From the NCBI GenBank assembly GCA_903813345.2, contig CAIIXF020000002.1, positions 594,001 to 658,000 on the forward strand: a stretch of 64,000 nt of DNA. Direction: 5' to 3'. Every line of letters begins with the position of its first letter. Position 1 is the stretch's first letter. Positions 35,301-47,300 of this stretch are shown here, in pieces. The stretch comes from Owenia fusiformis (taxonomy: Eukaryota; Annelida; Polychaeta; Sabellida; Oweniidae). The notes below the pieces were generated by a model. The model had not been told where the DNA came from. It worked only from the letters and a program-made list of their open reading frames with translations, and did no database searches. A program made the position numbers and the translations under genes.

Positions 35301-38300
35301 GTGTTGATTATTTGAGTCACTAGAATATTCATACTTAAAATCTACATTTTGAACTGAAAACTTGAGAGAACTACCAGCTATTTATTTCACTTTTATATAT
35401 ATTGCAACTGCCTAATGTATTCCATATATCCCCAAGGTCGGGTTTGATTTGTCGTAATTAAGCTATGGCAATTTATTTGCTACTACGCTGTTAGTCTGCG
35501 TGGCTCTAGAAATAAGATACACCCCCCCCCCTAGCATGGTCTTGAAGAATTTGAACAAGCGTTGTATATTAAACTGTACCAATAATATAGAACATTTCCC
35601 GAGACGAGTTGGTTTGGAGTTTTTCTAAGGCAATCATCAAATTTGCTGATACTCCGAGGGGTCTGTGATGCACCTGGTTAGTATCATCAGGCATGGACTA
35701 GTGACGATTTTTCAGTTGTCAAACAGCTTCACAGCATTGGAAATTCTTAGGGAATCTAGCAATTGTTGTATTTTTCACTCCATTATCTAATTATTCAAAA
35801 CATCCCCCAGGCAGGGTTTGATTTTGGGTAAGCAAGGGCAATTAATTTGCTGATACCCTTATTCGTCCCAGGGAACTAAGCATAGCCAGTGTTGGTATTA
35901 ATTTGCTAATATAAAGCCTCACAGCATTTTAAATCTTTGTGTGCCTTTGTAATTACTGTGAGAAGATCCTATTTGGAATTTTGCATAACTGTCATAAGTT
36001 TTTGTCCCATTTGCTACACAGTGACTATCCGACCACATTTATATTTTCATTACACTAATCAAACCCCTAGTCTTAGTCAGCTCCCATGTGGTCACTTTAT
36101 CTGTATTACATGTAAACACCTTCTGAACATTTGATCATGATTACTATCCCGAACAGGAGATACATGCCTGTACTCATTGTATTGATGCGTATCTGGCTAT
36201 TTTAGCCAGTACAGAACCTTTCTGAGAATTTATCTTTCATTGTTTTTATGATGACAATACAACCCCCTTTTGCCTGTATTGAACTAATTAGACAGGTCAT
36301 TTTACCAAGTGGGGAAAACTGGCAGGCAGAATTAAGAGTATCAAGTTACGTTAATCGTTTGCATTGAATTTCCTAGATACACTGAATTTCATAAGTGTAT
36401 TTGACTGAAAAGAACGTTACTTTCTGTTGTTTTGCATAACTGATGGTAAATCGTTGTAGAATTGTGTAACCAAACAAATGTATATATCTTGAAATAGAGT
36501 TGAATTATATTCATTTTATATAATTTCCCATTACATTCTCTGTTGTGTTGAATGATTGTGTAAAAGTGTGGATATAGATCAGTGTTTGAAAAGACCCCAA
36601 TTCCCATATATTTTACAATCTATTATCAAGCTACACCATTAAAAATCCAGATACTTGATAGCTGGGTAACCCAGGACCACGCTACCCAACACCCTGGGTT
36701 GCCACACTATTATAAAAGGCGCATCATCATCATCATCATCATCATCATCAACGTGCAAAAGTCAATGTTTTTGCTATAAATCAGGCAACAATGGTCTACA
36801 CGACCTGTAATAAATAGGTATGAGGGGCGTTATTATCACAACACTGACATTGCTCACTTTTTAAAGTTGTTTCAATGCGTTATATGTAAATGGGCGTGTG
36901 GAAGGCCCGTGGGTGGCAATAAAATAACTCGAACTTCAAATTAAAATATATATAAAATAGTATATTTCAAACTTCAATGTTCAAAATACAATGCTCTGTA
37001 ATGTACAACATGAACTCTTACAACAACTACTGACAAGCCAACACCCAATGCAAACTCAGCTACATGTGAGTGAGAAAGACCATATAAGGGAACAATAGAT
37101 ATATAAAACTGACACAGTTTGCATAGTTGAATAACTGGTTTCAATAAAAGGTGAAAAGTGAACATGGTATTAAAAGAGTAAAACTGCAAACAACCTACTT
37201 AGGGACCTGTTATATTGAGATGAATAGGGATTGATTAATATGAACAGTAATAATATAAAATGTGAAAATGACCATGTTACATATACAAAAAATAACCCCA
37301 TTGTTACAAAATCACAAAAAGTGAAATATCTATTCTTGTATTGCATTTTCGTTCACTGGACATATTTTAATTTGCATTGCTATTAGATACATTTTAAGGG
37401 TGATATGAAAATTGAACCACGAAAACAGATGTACTTTAAGTTAAAGGGAACTTTCTACCATACCCGCCATGCTATCTGACCCGAACGAGCCACCTTGTGG
37501 TGAGATTGGTAACTACCTGCTCGCATCTGCGTTATTACGCAGGGACATAAACGTATACACAAGGAAACTATAGGAGCTAACCTATTTTATCTCTGTATAC
37601 ATTTTAACTGTAATACATCGTTACAAAAAAATACAAAATACCTGTATATTGATTTTTTGACCTTGACCGATTCTTGATTTGAATCGAATTTGTCCAAAGG
37701 TCTTGAAACGTAAAATACCTAAATATTTATCTTTGACCTTGGGATGACCTTGTACAAAAACATTAATGTTGACCTCGGTTCATCTAATCATAATTCGCCA
37801 AGGGCCATAGTATCATCAAACGCCAAATACCTAGACATTGATCGTTTACCTTTGAATGAACTTAACTCTGACCTTCGGAGACCAACTTACTAAGGTTAAA
37901 TGGTGTAGAAGGAGATGTCCCGACAGACAGACAAAATGACAGACAGACCAAACATGCTTTTATAGTAGGTCTCGACATCTCCTTTTGCCCTCATACTTGA
38001 TGGGCCAGTGAGCGTTCTACTAAGGTCAGAGGTCAAAGTCATTCTAGGTTAAAAGCAGAATCAGATATATGGAGGTGACAAAATTACAAGCAACATGTAC
38101 AATTGACGTACTTATCTATTCCTTACAATCTCAAATACAATATCTCACAAAATATTTACGATATGTTACAAATTGATGAAGTTATAATAGATTAAAAGTG
38201 CAAAATTGTAAATAATAAGTAACCATTCTTATAGAAGAAATATACAAAGTCATTGTTGTAAACTCTTGAGTTTTCCTGAAATAAAGTGTGCAGTTTTAGG

Positions 38301-41300
38301 ATTTTTAGATAATAGACATGAAAAGGAATGACATAAGCCAGAAATATTCTAAAATTGAAACAATTTTTTTGTTAGACTGCTTGCTAGATCCGATTCTCTC
38401 TTTAAAATGTCAATATCTAAGTTTACGCGTTTTTATGTCACCACCAAAAGTGGTGACATATTGTTATGGTCTCCGTTTTTTTGCGACGGCGGTTGGTGGT
38501 TGGCGTCCGGCGTCCGGCGGTTGGTGGTTGGCGTCCGGCGTCTGTAACAATTTCTTACAACTTCCTATAACTTAACAAATACTGTTTAGACTGACTTCAA
38601 TTTTTTTCTAAATCATCTACATGTTCTCAGAAGTTCAAATCTGACTTAAGATTTGACATTTGACCTTCAATGACCTTCTCAAGGTCAAAAAGGTCTTTTT
38701 TCAACTTGCTTCACATTGACTAATTTTTTTTTCAAAATCATCTACATGGTCTCAGAAATTCAAATCTGACTTTAGATTTGACTTTAGATTTGACATTTGA
38801 CCTTCAAATCTGACTTTAGATTTGACATTTGACCTTCAATGACCTTCTCAAGGTCAAAAAAGGTCAAAAAGGTCTGTTTTCAACTTGCTTCAAATTGACT
38901 AAATTTTTTTTTCAAAATCATCTATGTGTTCTCAGAAATTCAAATCTGACTTTAGATTTGACTTAAGATTTGACATTTGACCTTCAATGACCTTCTCAAA
39001 GTCAAAAAAGGTCAAAAAGGTCTTTTTTCAACTTGCTTCAAATTGACTAAATTTTTTTCAAAATCATCTACATGTTCTCAGAAATTCAAATCTGACTTTA
39101 GATTTGACATTTGACCTTCAATGACCTTCTCAAGGTCAAAAAAGGTAAAAAAGGTCTGTTTTCAACTTGCTTCAAATTGACTAAAAAAAATTTTAAAAAT
39201 CATCTACGTGTTCTCAGAAATTCAAATCTGACTTTAGATTTGACTTAAGATTTGACATTTGACCTTCAATGACCTTCTCAAAGTCAAAAAAGGTCAAAAA
39301 GGTATTTTTTCAACTTGCTTCTAATTGACTAATTTTTTTTTTCAAAATCATCTACATGTTCTCAGAAATTCAAATCTGACTTTAGATTTGACATTTGACC
39401 TTCAATGACCTTCTCAATGTCAAAAAAGGTCAAAAAGGTCTTTTTTCATCTTGCTTCAAATTGACTAAATTTTTTTTTCAAAATCATCTACATGTTCTCA
39501 GAAATTAAAATATGACTTTAGATTTGACTTTAGATTTGACATTTGACCTTCAATGTCCTTCTCAAGGTCAAAAAGGTCAAAAAGGTATTTTTTCAACTTG
39601 CTTCAAATTGACTAATTTTTTTTTCAAAATCATCTACATGTTCTCAGAAATTCAAATCTGACTTAAGATTTGACATTTGACCTTCAATGACCTTCTCAAG
39701 GTCAAAAAAGGTCAAAAAGGTCTGTTTTCAACTTGGTTCAAATTGACCAACTTTTTTTTTCAAAATCGTCTACATCTTTTCAGAAGTTCAAATTTGACGT
39801 TTACAAGTTCTCAGAAGCTCAAATCTGACTTTAGATTTGACCTTTGACCTTCAATGACCTTCTCAAGGTCAAAAAGGTCTTTTTTCAACTTGCTTCAATT
39901 TGACTAATTTTTTTCCAAAATCATCTACATGTTCTCAGAAGTTCAAATCTGACTTTAGATTTGACATTTGACCTTCAATGACCTTTTCAAGGTCAAAAAG
40001 GTCTTTTTTCAACTTGCTTCAAATTTACTTAATTTTTTTTCAAAATCATCTACATGTTCTCAGAAGTTCAAATCTGACTTTACATTTGACATTTGACCTT
40101 CAATGACCTTCTCAATGTCAAAAAAGTCAAAGAGGTATTTTTTCAACTTGCTTCAAATTGACGAATTTTTTTTTCAAAATCATCTACATGTTTTAAGAAG
40201 TTCAAATCAAACCTTCTTAAAGTCAAAAGGTATTTTCCAACTTGCTTTAAATTGACCAAATTGTTTTAGGTGGTGACATTTTGTCATGTTAATGCCTTGT
40301 TTACCCTTGGTCTGAGATTCGACCCTTGATGAGGCATGATTAGGTGACCTGAAGTCAAGGTCATTCCTATGTAAAATATCTATGTATTTGGTGATTTAAA
40401 GTCCTTTGGGCTGCTGTGACCCTTGGCAACCAACGATTAGGTGAACTGAGTTCAAGGCCAATGTAACTGGGTCAAGTTTGTTTCAAGATCAAAAATTAAT
40501 ATCTAAGTATTTGGCGTTGAAAGGACCTTGAGGGCTACAATGACCCTTGACGACACATGATTAGGTGACCTAAGGTCAAAGTCAATGTGTATTGGCCAAC
40601 GTCATTTCAAGGTCACATCTAGGTACTAGTATCTGGCGTTTCACGAGGTTTCAACAAGTTCATCTCAATTCAAAAATCAGTCAAAGTCAAGTTATCAATA
40701 CAGGTATTTTGCATTTTATGGAGGCTGCTGCTATATGGGGACCCTTCGTGATCCACTCGAACATGTAGATTTCTAGTATTTGTAAAGATGTATAAAAGTT
40801 AAAATGTATACTTTCCATGAGCTCCTATCGTTGGATTTAAATAAGTAGTATGATTTTAAAATTGGCTAGGTCGTGGTTAAGCAACAATAGTATGTTCGAA
40901 ATACCGCTGTGTAATGCCTGGATCACATTTGCTGCGAGTATTTTGTTCAAAATTGAATACATTTCTGAACACAATACTCAATCGGCCGGGCGCCGTAGTG
41001 AAAATCGGAGCAAATGTGACCAAGACATAAAACAATTAAATAATACTGTATCAGTTTCACATTTACAGCGGTCAAAAGCATTTACAAAAAAAACGCTAGA
41101 GTTGGCAATCATATAAAATGAAACCAATCCCGCTGTGATTCATAGAAATAACTAATTTACTGCATTGAGTTCAATGTTATAACCATGTCGATTTACATGA
41201 GTGTCCGATTCATTGTACCAAATTTAAACCTTGACTGTTCTCCAGAAAGCAATAAGCTGACATATATCATATTGTAACAGTTTGGCCTTTTTTGTGGATA

Positions 41301-44300
41301 TGTGGTAGTGTGGCTGATAAAAAGACCACTGTTTAGTAAATGGTGTTTACTTGTGGATTGCACGGCACACGTTAAATGTGCTTTGTCCCTAAAGAAATAA
41401 ACAAAATATACAATTTTATATATATATAATATAAAACAATATATTGTGGCGTTTATAAGCCCAAATAAGATGTACATGCAATTTCAAATGTAATGTAAGA
41501 ATATTACGGTGTTATTATTTCTCTCAAAACTCACAACTCAAAAGTCCATATGAGCTAATAGTAATTATCACTGATAAAATAATATCCAGAGTCCATATAA
41601 ATTGAGACTGATGATCACTATATAACACTGTTGTATCCCGAATATGCAAAGTTCATGTAAATTGTACCACTTGTACGTCTTGTATTGTTATTGTATCTTG
41701 AACCTGGAATAGTAAGCTGAGAGTAACAAAGTCTTGTCTCCTAATTTTAGGAAGCAACTTTACACAAAATTCATAGTACTCATGCTGAAGCTTGGTGTGG
41801 ATTTTAAAGCAGGGGTTGGCGTAGGGGGTATTGGAACTGCTGGAACAGGCGCTTCTTCGTCTTGAATCTTAATACACACCTGGGAGCATATGACTAACAT
41901 CAAACATAAAAGTACAAATAAAATTCCACCCACGACCAAGATGATGAAGGGGATATCCAGTTCCATCCACTGTAAACTCAGCAACTGTCTTGTGTCTTGC
42001 TTCCAATGAAAATATGGATTCTCTTCACGTTGTTGTAGTATCCTCCACTGTGTTGTAGTATAATTCAACTTTGATTATGCAAAATAATCTAAGTCAAACT
42101 ATCGGCTCTGTAAATGGCTATCTCTTGGATCCTCCTCACTGTGTTGTAGGATAATTCAACTTTAATTATATGAAACAATCAAAGTCAAACTATCGGCTCT
42201 GTAAATGGCTATCTCCTGGATCCTCGTCACTGTGTTGTAGTATAATTCAACTTTGATTATGCGAAATAATCTAAGTCAAATTATCGGCTCTGTAAATGGC
42301 TATCTCCTGGATCCTCGTCACTGTGTTGTAGTATAATTCAACTTTGATTATATTATAACCAAAGTCAAACTATCGGCTCTGTAAATGGCTATCTCTTGGA
42401 TCCTCCTCACTGTGTTGTAGGATAATTCAACTTTAATTATATGAAACAATCAAAGTCAAACTATCGGCTCTGTAAATGGCTATCTCCTGGATCCTCGTCA
42501 CTGTGTTGTAGTATAATTCAACTTTGATTATGCAAAATAATCCAAGTCAAACTATCGGCTCTGTAAATGGCTATCTCTTGGATCCTCCTCACTGTGTTGT
42601 AGGATAATTCAACTTTAATTATATTATAACCAAAGTCAAACTATCGCAATTGACAAAGTTTACGAACGTCTTATATGGCATCAACTGCTAAGTACACAAA
42701 CTTCCTTCACAATTAAGTAATCAGCCTACCTAAAAATATAGCATGCGCACAACAGCATAGGCAAAAATATTACAAGTCAAAATATGTGCCCTTGAAAATA
42801 ACTAATTCAGTTAATGTTGAGTTATACTGATATTGAAATATTCTAAGTTCAATATTTATTCTCCAAAAAAAAAAAAAAAGTCCAAAATAATGTTTCTCCA
42901 AATATTGACTAAGTTCAATAATTTCTATCTCAAAAATACGCAAAGTCCAATTTTCTTGAATAAATGTAGAAATATTCTAAGTTCGAATTATCATTCACAT
43001 CAAACTGACAAAGAAAAATGATTTCTTCCTCAAAAATAACCCTCAAAAATAAGTCCCAGTTCACCAATCTGAGGCAGATGTATATTCAATCTTCTTTGTG
43101 TTGTGGTCTATTCTAACTTCAATGATAAGTCAATGATTCCCTGGAATCCGAATTCTCCTATATTGTCTTCTCTCTGTAGATGTATATCTTAACTTTAATG
43201 ATGCGAAATCACCAAAGTAAAAATATCTCGCTGGTTAATCTGCTAAGTCCTGGAACGTCTCCTTTGTAGATGTATATTTTAACTTTAATGATGCGAAATC
43301 ACCAAAGTAAAAATATCTCGCTGGATAATCTGCTAAGTCCAAGAAATTCCTCTCTGTAGATGTATATCTTAACTTTAATGATGCGAAATCACCAAAGTAA
43401 AAATATCTCGCTGGTTAATCTGCTAAGTCCTGGAACTTCTTCTCTGTAGATGTATATCTTAACTTTAATGATGCGAAATCACCAAAGTAAAAATATCTCG
43501 TTGAATAAACTGCTAAGTCCAAGAACTTCCTCTCTGTAGATGTATATCTTAACTTTAATGATGCGAAATCACCAAAGTAAAAATATCTCGCTGGATAATC
43601 TGCTAAGTCCTGGAACGTCTCCTCTGTAGATGTATATTTTAACTTTAATGATGCGAAATCGCCAAAGTAAAAATATCTCGTTGAATAAACTGCTAAGTCC
43701 AAGAAATTCCTCTCTGTAGATGTATATCTTAACTTTAATGATGCGAAATCACCAAAGTAAAAATATCTCGTTGAATAAACTGCTAAGTCCAAGAACTTCC
43801 TCTCTGTAGATGTATATCTTAACTTTAATGATGCGAAATCACCAAAGTAAAAATATCTCGCTGGATAATCTGCTAAGTCCTGGAACGTCTCCTCTGTAGA
43901 TGTATATCTTAACTTTAATGATGCGAAATCACCAAAGTAAAAATATCTCGTTGAATAAACTGCTAAGTCCAAGAACTTCCTCTCTGTAGATGTATATCTT
44001 AACTTTAATGATGCGAAATCACCAAAGTAAAAATATCTCGTTGAATAAACTGCTAAGTCCAAGAACTTCCTCTCTGTAGATGTATATCTTAACTTTAATG
44101 ATGCAAAATCACCAAAGTAAAAATATCTCGCTGGTTAATCTGCCAAGTCCTGGAACGTTTCCTCTGTAGATGTATATTTTAACTTTAATGATGCGAAATC
44201 ACCAAAGTAAAAATATCTCGTTGAATAAACTGCTAAGTCCAAGAACTTCCTCTCGGTAGATGTATATCTTAACTTTAATGATGCGAAATCACCAAAGTAA

Positions 44301-47300
44301 AAATATCTCGCTGGATAATCTGCTAAGTCCTGGAACGTCTCCTCTGTAGATGTATATTTTAACTTTAATGATGCGAAATCACCAAAGTAAAAATATCTCG
44401 TTGAATAAACTGCTAAGTCCAAGAACTTCCTCTCTGTAGATGTATATCTTAACTTTAATGATGCGAAATCACCAAAGTAAAAATATCTCGCTGGTTAATC
44501 TGCTAAGTTCTGGAACGTCTCCTCTGTAGATGTATATTTTAACTTTAATGATGCGAAATCACCAAAGTAAAAATATCTCGTTGAATAAACTGCTAAGTCC
44601 AAGAACTTCCTCTCTGTAGATGTATATCTTAACTTTAATGATGCGAAATCACCAAAGTAAAAATATCTCGTTGAATAAACTGCTAAGTCCAAGAACTTCC
44701 TCTCTGTAGATGTATATCTTAACTTTAATGATGCGAAATCACCAAAGTAAAAATATCTCGCTGGATAATCTGCTAAGTCCTGGAACGTCTCCTCTGTAGA
44801 TGTATATTTTAACTTTAATGATGCGAAATCACCAAAGTAAAAATATCTCGTTGAATAAACTGCTAAGTACAAGAACTTCCTTCACAAATAATCTAGCTAC
44901 CTACAAATATAGCATGTACACAAAGGCATAGGTGAAATATATAAGTTCAAATATTTGCTCTCTAAATGCTATTGTTGAAATCTTTAAGTTCAATATGTCT
45001 TTCTCCAAAAATAAACAAAGTCGAAAAAATTACTCTCCAAATATCGACAAAGTCCGCGAATTCCTACTTCAAAAATCACCAAAGTCCAACTTCATGTATA
45101 CATGAAATTGTGACTGGCAGAGCTCAGAGATGTGGTTTATACTTGATGCGCGCCGCCTCCGAACACAGTGTTGAATATTCCCGCTTAGGTCTCCTTTACA
45201 CAGATAGATGCCAAGTTATCATCTATTAAAGCCGGGTGTATCAGTCTTCCTTTGTGGGTATCCTTCACTTCAGGTAGATGTCCAAGTTATCATCCACAGT
45301 AACGATGTGCAGCCTTGTATCCTATAGAAATATTCTAAGTCTCGACAATTTTCTTCTGAAAATTGACAAAGTCCAGAATATTTCTCCCTAAAAACGACTA
45401 AGTCCAACTTCACAATTGTGAAATTGAACGGAGCTCTGCTCTGCTTAAAATCTAGCTGTAATCTGCTGAGCGCTCTCAGCTCGCTGCTTATATACCCAGC
45501 AGCGGTGCGGCGATGACGTCATCCACTTGTTTACATCAAATTCCAACTTCATACGATTGCAAGCTAAATAACGCCAAAATTACTCCCAAACATGAAATAT
45601 AAATGAATTTAAATTACAGAGACATGAAATATAACAACAATTATGCACAGAATGACATAATAAAGAAGCTTTAATGAGTTAAAGTTATCCTCATGGATTT
45701 AATTCCAAAATGGCCTAGCGCCGCAATTCTCAACTTGATCTCTATATATCTCGAAAAGTATACGCTAATTCTATTCCAAAGTTACTCAATCAAAACTTGA
45801 GATCGTTAGTTATACTAATCTATCAAAACTATATAGAAATAAAGGCAAACTAACCTGTATTGAAACGATATGAGTGGACGATTCAAAATGACGCACTAAA
45901 AACGTTGGTGGTGGTTACTGGATGTCAACTACCCAAACGTGAAACGAAAACACTAATTATATTGAAAATATACGAAATGACCGGAAGTAGCCAGTTAAAC
46001 ATGGTAAACAATTCACATACACAATTGTTAGACCAAGTAGGAATAAAAATAATTGCCCAAATATGTGTATAACTAGCAAGCTCAACTATAACCGGGGAGA
46101 TTACTGATAAAGTGCTGAAAACCTCCAAATACTAAGACCATAAAATTTTTGAAAAAAAAATAATTTGTTACAATATTTTACATTTTAATACAACTGAAAA
46201 GATGATAAATGTTTTAATATAAAGTTGACGTAGTTATAAATGTTTTCAGCGTAAAATCAAAGCACAACCATATAAAAAAAATTACGCTGGGATTCCAACT
46301 GGATACAACTGACAAGTTGTATTTAAGGTGGCCTAAAGTGCTGCTTATTTTTTCGTGAAGCCACTCAGTAAAATTACGATGATATTCTTTCAGAATTGTT
46401 TATAATAACTATTTACAAAAACGTTCCCGAGACACAATCCATTTAGGTAGGGTTTGTTTTAAAGTCGAAAAGCCCCAATAAGACAATACAAACCCAGATT
46501 AAACCAAGAAGAATGCAGATTTCATGTAATGATTTACGTTCATGTAAACAAGTAAAGTACATATAATCCCCATATAAAACACTGGACTACGTGACATGTA
46601 AACACAGGTTCAAATTGAAATATAGAAAATTTTCAACATAGCATTTGCTTCCGTGTTCTGTATGCCCCTCTACCTGCTTAATAAGGCAATGTATCTTCAA
46701 ATAAAACCTTAGCCAAGTAGATAAGGATCTCTGGAACAAAATTGTTTATAGTTTTCACGGCTTTGTATAAAAAACCTCCTACCTCATACCCACCTACCCA
46801 CCTACGTGGAACATGATACAGTCATTGAAGGGTTCAATTTTAATAATTATTAAATCTCAAAATAGCTCAAAGTATTAACATTTCTACAATTCCGGCTTTG
46901 TTTTATGACTAGACAGATGCCAGATCCATAAATAAAGGCATGTGGATGCATTTTAATGTGTAATGACCCGAGGGCGCCCCGGGGGAATAAATAACTAACG
47001 ACCGCGACCATAGGTCCAACAAGCCAGATAAAGAAATTGAAAGAAAGTGTGCTAAATTCGATGCTCCGAGTGGGAATTACCCAGCTGGGATGTAGTAGCA
47101 ACTTGCTATCAAGGATCGTTACAAATGCTTCTATAATTCATCATAAACTAAGATTTAATAGACTAAGATCTTTAAAATTGAACCCTTCAAAGACTGTATT
47201 ATGTCCCACGTACGTGGGTAAGTGGGTACGAGGTAGGAGGTTTTTTATACAAAGCCAGTTTTCACAAGCAATTTTATTCCCGGACGCCCAAACGTGTCAG

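Larger units (their letters stand above)
25157..36706 (+). mobile_element. Complete non-autonomous LTR retrotransposon with 2.2-kb LTRs
   Basis: 5' LTR 25,157-27,382 and 3' LTR 31,006-36,706 both start TGTGATGATCC and end GGGTTGCCACA. A CTAT target duplication flanks the whole (25,153-25,156 and 36,707-36,710). A primer site follows the 5' LTR, and a polypurine tract precedes the 3' LTR. The internal part (27,383-31,005, 3.6 kb) has gag-like ORFs but no protease, RT or integrase, so it depends on an autonomous relative. Layout resembles large non-autonomous LTR derivatives (LARD-like). The 3' LTR is enlarged by a nested transposon. Confidence 0.9.
31006..36706 (+). repeat. 3' LTR, interrupted
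   Basis: LTR sequence at 31,006-31,081 and 34,419-36,706. Relative to the 5' LTR it has a nested transposon, an extra segment of about 215 bp (about 34,911-35,125), and a deletion of about 77 bp near 35,737. The end is GGGTTGCCACA followed by CTAT. Confidence 0.85.
37561..40831. repeat. Foldback-like unit enclosing a tandem array
   Basis: Outer arms are inverted: ATAGGAGCT..GTATACATTTTAACT at about 37,570-37,612 and AGTTAAAATGTATAC..AGCTCCTAT at about 40,797-40,829. Inside both are diverged copies of a GGTCAAGGTCA-rich repeat with AAATACCTA..TTGGCG motifs (37,650-37,880 and 40,430-40,720). Between them lies the array at 38,590-40,260. No gene. Confidence 0.6.

Noticed and set aside
43170-44880. 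CRISPR-like array because of regular spacing
   Set aside because: Units are contiguous 90-bp repeats without unique spacers, in a eukaryotic context with no cas genes.
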